Positions 55,676 through 64,000 of a DNA stretch of 64,000 nucleotides are shown here, piece by piece; position 1 is the first letter of the stretch, and each line of letters opens with the position of its first letter. Location: positions 62,001-126,000 of the forward strand of contig OY253660.1 in the NCBI GenBank assembly GCA_958009055.1, given 5' to 3'. The DNA is from Choricystis sp. odSpoLacu1 (Eukaryota > Chlorophyta > Trebouxiophyceae). The position numbers were made by a program, and so were the translations under genes. The notes under the pieces were generated by a model. That model searched no databases. It was not told where the DNA came from and worked only from the letters and a program-made list of their open reading frames with translations.

Positions 55676-57973
55676 ATGCCGTCGCTCTCCTTGTGCGGCA
55701 GGCTCTGGCCGCTCGCCACCTCGCTCGACCTACCCGCAGCCGCCGCGGTGGGAGGCGCCGCCAACCTGGTCCTCGCCTCTGGCGCCGCAGCACTCGCCGT
55801 CGTCGACCGGCGCGGCGGGTGCGTGCCGCGCGGCTTTGCGGCCGCCATCACGTGCACCTTTGCTGCTCAAGCAGCCATCGACGCGGGCTTGGTCGGTGTC
55901 GGTTTCCTGGGAAAACCGCTCGAAACCGCGCGGCGCGACCGCCCCGCCGCCGCCCTGCTGTACACCAAAACCATCATCTACGCTCTGCAACTCGCCCTGG
56001 CCGCCTACGCCATCGCGGCCCTGGTGCACACCACCACCGATGAAAAAGCGGGCTGCCTGCCGTCTCGCAACGCGGCGGCCGCGACGCTGACGCTGGCACT
56101 TCTTGCCCTTGTCGCCTCCGTCTCCAGCTTCGCCTTCTGCGCGGGCGCCCTGCCCTCCATTCCCTCCCTCGTCAAGTGGGCCATATCCGCCGTGCGCCTG
56201 GTGTCTCCCTCCACCGCGGCCGCCGCGGGTGACGCCTTGACCGCGCGCCTCGGCCGCGACGAGCTCTCCCGCCTGGTCTCCTCCTACACCCGCCTCGTGG
56301 GCGGCACCGACGTGACGGCGAGCGAGCAGGCTCTGGGCCTGGCCCTGTTGCACGTGCTGCAGCGGCGGGAGAGGAGGGCGGTGGCGGCGGCGTCGGCGGC
56401 TGCCGCAGCCGTGCCACACCGGCCACGCCCGCCCGCCCCTGCTCGCATGGTGGCCGGCCCCCAGCCACACGATGCCCTGTCCATCGATGCCGTCGAACTG
56501 GGGCGCGGCCGTTTGATCAAGCCAGCGGCAGAGCTAGCTTCATCCCCCCTCTCACCACGCGCCGCAGCGGCCGCCGCAACAGGCGTCTCATCCCGCGTCC
56601 CTGCTTCCACCCTGCGCACCGCCCTGGCCTACGCCCGCTTTGCGGCGGCCGCGTATGGCGAGACCGCGTTCAGGCAGATTCAGGGTGTGGGCCGTGTTCG
56701 TGCTGCCCTGACGCTGCACTTTGGCCAGGGAGACGCCTGGCGCTCCAACGCCATCAACGCGCCGTCCGTGGGCACGTCGGCCGCCGGCATCCGCCACAAT
56801 GAAGCCGTGCTGCGTGTGGCGGGGCTGGTGGACCGGGACAGAGTGTACGTGTCTCGCGACAACGCGGCCGCCGGGCTGCTGCCTTACTATGTTGCTCTGC
56901 TGCGCCCCTCCAAAGTCGTCATTCTGGCTGTCAGGGGCACGGGGAGTCTGGCCGACCTGGCCACCGACGTGGCGGCGTTGCCGGTGGATGCCAGCGAGTG
57001 GGCACCGCCCGAGGCACGCCAGACTCACCACACCACTGGATCGGCCCACCCACCCCCACTCTTCACTGCGCACGCGGGCGTGCTGGCTGCCGCGGACGCG
57101 TTGTGGGGCGATTTAGAGGCGCACGGCGTGCTGAACGCGTTGCTGGACCCACCCCGCGCGCCGGGCGAGACCGCTTCAGCCGAGCACCCGCGCTCCGCGG
57201 CGGCGGCCGCCGTGACGGCCACCAACCTGGGGACAGCGGGGTGGCGCCTGGTCGTCACCGGCCACTCGTTGGGAGCCGGCGTCGCCGCTCTCGTCACGTG
57301 CCGCCTGCGCGCTGCTGGCCGCGCTGCCGACTGTTGGGCCTTTGCCCCGCTCGTCCTGGCCTCCCAAGACCTCGCAGCCGCGTGCACCCCCTTTGTCACC
57401 AGTGTGGCTGTCGGCAAGGACGCTATCCCTCGTCTCTCGCTGCCGACACTGAACGCTCTGCTCGACGGTGCGGTCGTCGCCCTCGCGCGCTGCGCCCTCC
57501 CCGCCCCCGCCGCCGTCGCCGCCCTGGCGTGCCGCCGCCTGTGGCCTCCCACCACCTTGGAGCGAGCCCTCTTTGTGGACGCAGATGCAGTGCCCCCCTC
57601 CGCGGCGGCCGCGGTGGCCGCGTTTCGCGCCGCGTCGCGCGCGCGGGGTGGGCCGACTCTGCGCCCCGAGCTCGCCCCCCCGGGCGGCCTGCTGCTGGTG
57701 CGCCGTTTGAAGACCACTGTACCGGGTCCGGCCACTGGGGTCGCCGTCCGCTACGATGCAGCGTGGGCGCCCCCCACCGCGCTGCTGGAGGAGGGGCTGC
57801 TCGTGTCGCGCCGCGCGGTGAGCGACCACTTTGTGGGCACCCTGTTGACCGCGTTGGAGGCGGCGGCGCAGCACGCAGAGGAGGAAGGTGCGGAGGAGCA
57901 GGATGGGGTGGTGGTGGTGGCAGCTGCGGCGACAGCGGAGACCACCACCGCTGCTGCCCGACCCCCGGTTTGA
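55676..57973 (+). CDS. sn1-specific diacylglycerol lipase-like protein 2
   Basis: Paralogue of lipase 1, intact, 765 residues, single exon. Four membrane helices at the start (including YTKTIIYALQLALAAYAIAA and LTLALLALVASVSSFAF). The catalytic domain shows VVILAVRGTGSLADLATDVA, the nucleophile VTGHSLGAGVAAL, VGKDAIPRLSLPTLNALLDG with the likely Asp, and VSDHFVGTLLTALEAA with the likely His. The region joining helices and lipase domain (GIRHNEAVLRVAGLVDRDRV) aligns with the disrupted region of lipase 1. The family cleaves diacylglycerol to monoacylglycerol; substrate here is inferred. The C-terminus is an acidic then Ala/Thr-rich tail. Its start is only 142 bases from that of the zinc-finger gene. 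Confidence 0.88.
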   Translation: MPSLSLCGRLWPLATSLDLPAAAAVGGAANLVLASGAAALAVVDRRGGCVPRGFAAAITCTFAAQAAIDAGLVGVGFLGKPLETARRDRPAAALLYTKTIIYALQLALAAYAIAALVHTTTDEKAGCLPSRNAAAATLTLALLALVASVSSFAFCAGALPSIPSLVKWAISAVRLVSPSTAAAAGDALTARLGRDELSRLVSSYTRLVGGTDVTASEQALGLALLHVLQRRERRAVAAASAAAAAVPHRPRPPAPARMVAGPQPHDALSIDAVELGRGRLIKPAAELASSPLSPRAAAAAATGVSSRVPASTLRTALAYARFAAAAYGETAFRQIQGVGRVRAALTLHFGQGDAWRSNAINAPSVGTSAAGIRHNEAVLRVAGLVDRDRVYVSRDNAAAGLLPYYVALLRPSKVVILAVRGTGSLADLATDVAALPVDASEWAPPEARQTHHTTGSAHPPPLFTAHAGVLAAADALWGDLEAHGVLNALLDPPRAPGETASAEHPRSAAAAAVTATNLGTAGWRLVVTGHSLGAGVAALVTCRLRAAGRAADCWAFAPLVLASQDLAAACTPFVTSVAVGKDAIPRLSLPTLNALLDGAVVALARCALPAPAAVAALACRRLWPPTTLERALFVDADAVPPSAAAAVAAFRAASRARGGPTLRPELAPPGGLLLVRRLKTTVPGPATGVAVRYDAAWAPPTALLEEGLLVSRRAVSDHFVGTLLTALEAAAQHAEEEGAEEQDGVVVVAAAATAETTTAAARPPV

Positions 57974-58663
57974 CGACATCACCAAGTTGGTGAGTGAGGA
58001 AGGAGAAAGAGGGAGAGGGAAGAAACACAGATAAAAAAACGCAAAACACTCCGCTCACCCGACCCCCAACCCCCACCCAGCATCTTACATACTTGGCCGA
58101 GTGAAACACCATTTTTTTGTTTTTCGTGTGTGAGAGAGTGAGTGTGAGAGTGTGCAAATCGCGAGGTCAAGGTTGCACGAATGATTTTTTTGGTTTTGGT
58201 TTTCGTTCGTGAAGGGTGTGCATTTTGGAAATCGTATGTATTTGAGACATACACTTCGCTTGGCGAAAAAGCAAGAAGGTTAAAAAAGGGGGGGTGGAGG
58301 GAAAAGGGGGGGGAGGCGGGCGCGCGTGGTAAAAAGTCCGCGCACAAACCAGCGCCTCCCCCCCTCCCTCCATGCACGTCCCCCCCGTGAGAATGCCCGC
58401 CCGAGTTTATGCAAAAGAGGGAGGAAGATGAAAAAAAGCAAAAAGTGCAGGTGGGGGACGGTGTGTCGTTTGCCCCGCGAAAAAAGGAAAAAAAGGGGCG
58501 CGGGGGCGGCAGCGGGAGTGTTGTTTGTGTTTTTGTTAATAGCGCGGCAGTGTCTCTTTTGAAGGTACCTCCTTCCCCGCTCTCCTTGCGCCGTTTGTGT
58601 TAATAGCAGGGGTCCGCGTGTGGTGTGATTGATCGAGGGGGCAGTCTTTTTTTCTTCCCTTTC
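57974..58663. other. Intergenic region between convergent genes
   Basis: 690 bases, with TTTTTTGTTTT tracts, GTGAGAG repeats and two GTTAATAGC motifs (58533 and 58598). Low GC for this window. No gene or RNA recognised. Confidence 0.5.
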
Positions 58664-60329
58664 TCAAATCGCAAACCCACCAAACTCCAGCCCCGTCAAC
58701 GCCGGGCTGCCCGCCAGGGCGACGTCGTCGGGCAGGGGCAGGGCCGCGGTGGCGGCCCGCCCCGCGGCCGCCAGGTCGGCGGCGCCGCCGGCGAGGGCGC
58801 CCGGGTTGGTGCGCCGTCGGCCACCGCCAGAGCGCGGCGTGCCAGCACTCGACGGCCGCGGCGACGGCCCATCCCGGGGCGACGGCAGCAGGCTAGCCGC
58901 CAGCCCCGACAGCCCGCGCAACAGGTTGGGGTGGGCGGCGCCCCCCACCACGAGCTCCGGGGGGGCACCATCGAGCGACCCGCCCGCGCTCGGCGGCGGC
59001 GCGGCCCCCGCGTCCCCGCCCCCCAGCTCCGCCACCCGGCGCGACAGGGCCAGATTGGAAGCGGCCGCCGACCGCCACAGCGTCTGCCACTTGCGCGCGT
59101 CTTCCGCGGCGGCGGAGGCGGTGGCCTGGGCGTCGGCCAGGGTGGCGAGCAGGCGCGCGCGCTCGTCGCGCATCGCGCGGTGCTGCGCCATGGCGATGCC
59201 CCACTCCTCCTGCCGTTTGAGGCGCATGCGGCGCGCGGACTCGCGGTTGGTGATGCGGCGCTTCATGCGCCGAATCTCGGCCTGGGTGAAGGTGCGCCCC
59301 GTTTCTTCATCACGCGTCGCCACAGTCACGCGCCGCCGCGTGCGCTTGGCCCCCGCTTTCAGCTCTTCGTCGGAGGCAAAGGGGTCGTACTCAAAGGGGT
59401 CATGCTCCAGCATGGCCGCCATGCCGGAGGAAGACAGCGGGGTGGCGGCGCCCGAGCCAGAGGGCGTGGCGGTGGCGACGGTGGCGGCAGCCGCAGCAGC
59501 CGCCGCTTTCGACGGCGCCCGCGCCGACCCGACACCACTGCTGCCCCGACCCAGCCGCGACCCAGCCCCTCCCGCGGTGGAGGGGGTGGCGGTGGCCGAG
59601 CCGCGGCCGCGCCCTGTCGCAGCGCGGCGCGTGCGCGGCGCGCGCGCGGTGCCGCCGGGGGTGGCGGCGGGGTCGGCTGAGGAGGAGGGAATGTCGTGCT
59701 TGGAGTCGTCGGAGCAGGCCGAGTGGGAGGGGTGGGTGGCCTGTGGGGGGGTGGGTGAAAAAGGGTGAGCCGAAAAAGTGACGGGGAACCAACCGCCGCT
59801 CCGCGACCGCACGCGTCCGCCCCACCCGCCGGCGCGACCAGGCATCCCGCCTCCCCCTAGTCGGTACCGCACATGCACCTACTGCCCGCTTCAGGGGCAG
59901 CGAGCGCTGGGCGAGCGCGCACGACTCGCAATCTAACGACAGTGCGCCCCCGTCCTCCCATTCACCACCCAAACTACTCACCCCACCCAGCCGGGACGGC
60001 GGCAGCTTGACCCGCAGCCGGGACGGAATGGCGAGTTGAGCCGCCATGTCCTGTGTGTGAGGGAGGGAGGGGGATAAAAGGCGTGAGCGACCAAGGGAGG
60101 GCGGCCCATCTTGCTTTTCGCACGCGCCCAGATTTCGCGCGCTGGTTTCCCTCCTCCCAACACTCACCGCGTCAAAGCCGCCATCATCGCTGGGCCCGCC
60201 AAACAGGAAGCTTAAGTCGCCCGACCCGCCCGCCCCGGCGGCCAGGTCGTAGGGGGCCAGAGGGTCGAGGTCGGCGGCCTTGCCGGCCGGGGGCTGTGCG
60301 CCTCGGCGCACGGCGGGGGCGGCCTCCAT
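58664..60329 (-). CDS. bZIP transcription factor
   Basis: 435 residues; exons 60329-60168, 60050-59982 and 59740-58664. The N-terminus has an acidic/hydrophobic patch (GSGDLSFLFGGPSDDGGFDA) that could activate transcription. The basic region IRRMKRRITNRESARRMRLK has the invariant Asn and Arg (NRESARRMR). The zipper that follows has leucines spaced irregularly (LLATLADAQ, then NLALSRRVAEL), so dimerisation may be weak or heterotypic. A Ser/Pro/Gly-rich C-terminus follows. MLEHDPFEYDPFASDEELKA before the basic region may be a conserved regulatory block. Target genes unknown. It is head-to-head with the CRAL-TRIO gene (261 bases). Confidence 0.93.
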
Positions 60330-60590
60330 GTGTGTGGGAGTGTGTGGTGTGTGCGCGTGTTTCTCGCCCACGAGGTGTGCTTGTGGGGGCACAGCCGGTT
60401 GCGAGAGTTTTGTTGTGAGTGTTGTGTGGGCGGGCGGAGTTGCGCGAGAAGTTTTGTGTGTTCGACGACGGTTCAACCACTCTAGTCGCGTGTTTTTCGG
60501 GGCTCTCTCTTTTCACACACGTCACACGCACGCCGCGGCCTTGGCCCTTCTGCAATTCCACACGCACCGCCCTTCACCAATCGCCCCACA

Positions 60591-61621
60591 ATGCACACCC
60601 TCCGCCCCCACACCCTGCCGCGGCTCGCCCCCCAATTGCGCCGTCGACCGCGCGGCGTCGCTCCCGCCCTCCCCCCCCCCCTCCGCCCGCCGAGCCCCCT
60701 CCCCACCCCCCCTGCCTGACGGCCTGAAGCCACGCCCTTGGACGGGGTCGCCTCAAGAAGCGGCCGCCCTGGCCACCGTGCTGCAGCGCGGCGCGCGGCT
60801 GCCGGGTGGGCCGGTGGATGAGGAGACGGCGGTATGGGTGAGTCTGATGGAGTGTGATGAGGGCAATAGGAGAGATAAATTGATTGCACGCTATGCTGGA
60901 TGTGTTTGTGGCGCGGGCGGAGAGGGGAAGCAAGGTGAATGAAAACTCACTCTTTTCCACCCCTCCCTCTCAGTTTCTGCGAGACAGAGACCTGGACGTC
61001 GACGAAACCATAGCCAAGCTCAGACGCTACCTGGCGTGGCGGGCAGACGTCAAGCCGCACGAGGTGAGAGATGGAGAGAGAGAGAGGAGGGTAGGAAGAC
61101 AAAAAACACACGTTCTTTCCTTTAACCGACCCTCTCACCTCTCCCAGCTCACCGACGCCGACGTCGCCGCCGAAGCATCCACCGGCAAAGTCTACCTCCA
61201 CCCCCACCCCGACGCCCTGGGCCGCCCCGTCGTCGTCGTGCGGTGTGCACGCCACGTGATCGGCGCCCACCCCCTGCCTGCCTCCATCCGGTTAGCCTCC
61301 CTCGTCCTCGACCGCGCCGTCGCCGCCCTCCCCCCCGACACCGACACCCTGGTCGGCGTGTTTGATCTGCGTGGGTTTGGACCCGCCAACGCTGACCTGG
61401 CGTTTGCTCGCTTTCTCGTCGATGCGTGTTTCATTTACTATCCGCGTCGCCTCGGCGCCGTCTTCTTCGTCGACGCGCCCTGGGCCTTTCGCCCCGTGTG
61501 GGCCATTGTCCGCCCCCTGCTGCGCAAGTATGGCGCTCTCGTGAGGTTTGTGAGCGCGGCGGATGTGGTGGCCTCCTTCAAGGAGGAGAGCCTGGCGCCG
61601 CGCGAGTTTTTGAAGAGGTGA
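60591..61621 (+). CDS. CRAL-TRIO (Sec14-like) lipid-binding protein (frame break in exon 1)
   Basis: Small lipid-transfer protein of about 270 residues. Exons 60591-60837, 60974-61063, 61148-61621. Exon 2 FLRDRDLDVDETIAKLRRYL is the CRAL-TRIO N-terminal helix; exon 3 has RPVVVVRCARHV, LVGVFDLRGFGPANADLAF, IYYPRRLGAVFFVDAPWAFR and RKYGALVRFVSAADVVASF, matching the lipid-binding core in order. The only good ATG, at 60591 (MHTLRPHTLPRLAPQLRRRP, transit-like), is one base out of frame with the rest of exon 1; removing one C from the 11-C run at 60671-60681 joins them. Without that correction no convincing start exists. Plastid or mitochondrial targeting is inferred. Confidence 0.78.
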
Positions 61622-61730
61622 TGATTGTTTTTCGTCTTCAGTTTTTAATTTTGTTCCGTTTTCGTTTTCAGTGAAACGCACGTTGTTTTGTTTTCACACC
61701 CAAGATAAAGAATGTTCCTCTCTCTCACTG

Positions 61731-62504
61731 TCACGCCGGGGCGGCGGCCGCCAGCGCGGCCGCGACTGCCGCGCCGCCGCCGCTACCCGCCAGCGGGCTG
61801 GCCCGGTGGGGGCGCGCCCCGCCACCGTCCGTCGCCCTTGTAGCCGGCGTAGGCGGCAGGCCAAACGCGGCGGCCAGTTCGGCCGCAACAGCGCGCCGTG
61901 TCTCTTTCGAAGCGGCCAGCTGCGCCGCCAGTGCGGCTGCGTCGGCACGCGCGGAGCGGGCGTCCGCCTCGGCGGCGGCACGGGCCCGTTTCTCTTCATC
62001 CAGCGCTGTCTCCAAGCGTTTAACAGCCGGCGCCGACGCCGGGCGGTGGGGTGACAGGAGCGCGGTCGGAGCGCCGGGAGACGCTGGGCGTGCTGTGGGC
62101 ACAGCGTGCCGCGTTTGGCGGCGGCGTTGCCAGGCGGTGACCGCGATGACCGCCATGCAGGCCAGGGCAAAGCCGGCGAGGGCGGCCTGATGGGTGGGCG
62201 GAGAGAAAGGAGGATTCGGTCGGCATTTGCGCGCGCGCACGAGCGCGGGCATGTGTCGCGCTCAGCGCGACACATCCCACACGCCTCCTCCTCTGAAAAC
62301 CCCCCTTACCGACAAGATAGCAAACGCATCAGTCTTGACAGCCACTTCGTGCGTCGCCCCAAACAGCGACGGCCGGGACGGCGGCGGAGGTGGAGGCGAC
62401 GTGCGCGCGAAAGCAGACAACGCCGCTGCCACCACGGCGGCGGCTGCGACCGCGGCCAGCGCGCCCGAGGGCGGTATCGCGTCAGTGGCGGATGTGGCGG
62501 CCAT
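61731..62504 (-). CDS. Hypothetical membrane and coiled-coil protein
   Basis: Not recognised. Exons 62504-62310 and 62186-61731 give 216 residues. Two hydrophobic segments, LAAVAAAAVVAAALSAFA and AALAGFALACMAVIAVTAW, flank a Pro-rich loop (RTSPPPPPPSRPSLFG). After RRRQTRH comes a coiled coil (VKRLETALDEEKRARAAAEA onward) and an Ala/Gly-rich tail. The second helix begins exactly at the splice junction. It could be a small organelle-membrane scaffold. The intron contains the 25-base palindrome at 62249-62273. It is head-to-head with the importin gene (171 bases). Confidence 0.68.
62249..62273. repeat. Intronic inverted repeat, 12-base arms around one base
   Basis: ATGTGTCGCGCT, C, AGCGCGACACAT, in the middle of the intron of the hypothetical membrane protein gene. 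Same geometry as the palindrome at 15690-15714 but unrelated sequence. Confidence 0.92.
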
Positions 62505-62675
62505 TATTGGCGGTATGTGGAGCGCCGGTGGCGGGCGGTGGAGAAAGAGGAAAACACTTTTTAACGACTTGAGCCCAATTCACTGCGTCTCGTCCTTCTT
62601 CTTCTCTTTGCGTGGTGGGAGCAGCCCCACTTTTCCGGTGCAGAGGGGGCACTCTCCGTGTCCTCCCCCTGACAC

Positions 62676-64000
62676 ATGGACGACACACTCACGCCCACCC
62701 TGCTGCACGGCTGGCTGGCGGCCGCGCTGAGCGCGGATGCGGGCGCTCGTTCGTCCGCCGAGCGCGAGCTGCAGGCCGCGGAGGAGGGCGCCGTGCCTGG
62801 GCTGGTGGGAGGGCTGCTGGACGTCGTGCAGGCTGTGGGCGCGGTGGAGGAGGTGAGTGGAGAGAGGAGGAACCACTGGGTGCTGTGTGTGGGTCGGGGG
62901 GGCGCCCATGCATTGGCGCGGATACACGCACAGCACACACGCCGGAGCGCCGCACTCCAACTCATCACTCACGCTGAGGACGTGTGAGAGTGTGCCTGTG
63001 TCGATTGCGGTGACGGTGGCAGAAAAAAGAGGCTGCGCCGGGCGGCAGATCACCCAATTTTCTGACGCACCCCGACGACCCCCGGAAAATGCCGGCACCC
63101 TCTCACCCACCCCACCCTCCCAACCCTCGCAGCCCGTCCGCCTGCTCGCCGCCGTCCTCCTCAAAAATGTGGCCGGCGACTCCCCCCGCAAAGCTCTGAC
63201 GTCTCGCGAGTGGCCGCGCGTGCCCGAGGGCGAGCGCGCGGCCGCACGCCGGCGGCTGCCCGCCGCGTTGCTGGCCGACCCGTCCCGCCGGGTGGCGGCC
63301 ACCCTGGCCCTGGCGGTGGCCAATGTGGCGCGGTGGGAGTTTCCGGGGGAGTGGCCGGGGCTGGTGAATGATCTGGTGGCCGCCGCGTCGCGTGGCGGGG
63401 GCGACGACGCCACGACCGACACCGCCGCTGCTGCTGCCCTCCTCACCCTCAAACGCACCTTCGCCGCCCTGCGCGGCCGCCGCGTCGTGCTGGATGCTCG
63501 TGTCCTGGGCCCCCCGGGTGCAGGGCTGGACTTGAGGGCGTTGGCGCGCGCAGCCGCTGGCGAGCGCGACGCGTTGGCGCGCGCGGTCGGCGCGTCCGTC
63601 GCCCCGCTCACCGCCCAGTGGCGCGCCCAACTGGCCGCCACCCTCGACCCCTCCACCCCCGACCCCCGCGCCGTCACGCGGGGCGAGCTGGCGGCCCGCA
63701 CCCTGCACGCGCTGCGCGGGGCGGCGGCGTGCTTGCCGGACTGGGGGGCGGCGGGCGTCACCCCCGCCCTCGCGTCGCTGTGTGACGACCTGCGTGGCGC
63801 GGCGGGAGCGTTGGCGGCTGCTGGAGCGGCGGGCACGACGCCGCCCGGCCCACGTGGCCCCTCCCTGGCCAAAAACTATGAGCGCGCGGTGGGCGTGGCC
63901 ACTGCCGCGCTCGAGCGCGCACCCCTCGACGTCGCGCCGGCGGTGCCTTCCTTCCTTCCACTCTACGGCGGCGCCCTTTTATCGGCTGCCTCCACGCCTC
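62676..64000 (+). CDS. Importin-beta family karyopherin, 5' part
   Basis: Nuclear transport receptor, N-terminal part only. Exons 62676-62852 and 63133 to the window edge (open throughout, no stop). ARSSAERELQAAEEG and PVRLLAAVLLKNVAGD are the first HEAT helices of the importin-beta N-terminal (Ran-binding) domain. RRVAATLALAVANVARWEFP with GEWPGLVNDL is the typical second-third repeat sequence, closest in pattern to importin-11/importin-9 type receptors. About 348 residues are visible of perhaps 1,000. The intron of 280 bases has GTGAGT and CGCAG ends. The exact subfamily cannot be fixed from this fragment. Confidence 0.82.

Overview
The window comes from the nuclear genome of a photosynthetic eukaryote. 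It has spliceosomal introns with GTGAG-type donors and (A/C)CACAG acceptors. It carries mitochondrial genes (succinate dehydrogenase flavoprotein, ribosomal protein bL28, an OMA1-type protease), plastid genes (a green-type Rubisco activase relative, an ELIP-type light-harvesting-like protein, an ABCF5-like factor, plant-type homoserine kinase and threonine synthase) and general eukaryotic genes (TFIIE-beta, SLY1, a GRIP golgin, RPS23, ADAT2, TRM112, an importin). Green-type Rubisco activase, ELIP, plant-like threonine enzymes, very GC-rich Ala/Pro/Gly-rich coding sequence and TGTAA motifs shortly after three stop codons fit a compact-genome green microalga best. The species cannot be named from this sequence.

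Gene density is very high: 39 genes in 64 kb, about one per 1.6 kb, with strands alternating almost gene by gene. Order: sphingolipid delta-4 desaturase (-, partial), THUMPD1/TAN1 (-), a GT2-GH9 fusion (-), homoserine kinase (-) head-to-head with threonine synthase (+), CTR copper transporter (-), Rubisco activase-like (+), OMA1-like protease (+), PDZ-like plastid protein (-), an unknown gene (+), bL28m (-), ABCF5 (+), TRM112 (-), PTRHD1 (+), a 68-residue membrane protein (-), GRIP golgin (+), TFIIE-beta (+), acyl-protein thioesterase (+), HERPUD-like (-), a cluster of three small secreted proteins (-,+,+), a plastid membrane protein (-), an unknown acidic protein (-), ADAT2 (+), SLY1 (-), RPS23 (-), SDR (+), Nudix (-), phytocyanin-like (+), DAGL-like lipase 1 (+), SDHA (-), ELIP (+), zf-4CXXC_R1/DDT/WHIM-type protein (-), DAGL-like lipase 2 (+), bZIP (-), CRAL-TRIO (+), an unknown membrane/coiled-coil protein (-), importin (+, partial).

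Several divergent pairs join related functions over 140-330 bases: the last two enzymes of threonine synthesis, an organellar ribosomal protein with an organellar-type ABC-F factor, and TRM112 with a peptidyl-tRNA hydrolase. The most unusual content is (1) a processive GT2 synthase fused to a GH9 domain that has lost catalytic residues, (2) a cluster of three secreted proteins sharing a phase-1 intron after the signal peptide and an RxLxQ motif, and (3) a recurring class of 18-25 base perfect palindromes in non-coding DNA, two of them intronic with 12-base arms around a single base.

Five otherwise good genes have reading frames that are broken by exactly one repeat unit. In four of them the break sits in a C run or a (CG)n run; each would be repaired if the run were one unit shorter. 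This pattern suggests consensus indel errors in low-complexity GC tracts more than five pseudogenes, and should be kept in mind when protein sequences are derived from this window. All exon boundaries below were worked out by hand from splice signals, frame and family similarity recalled from knowledge; no database search was run.
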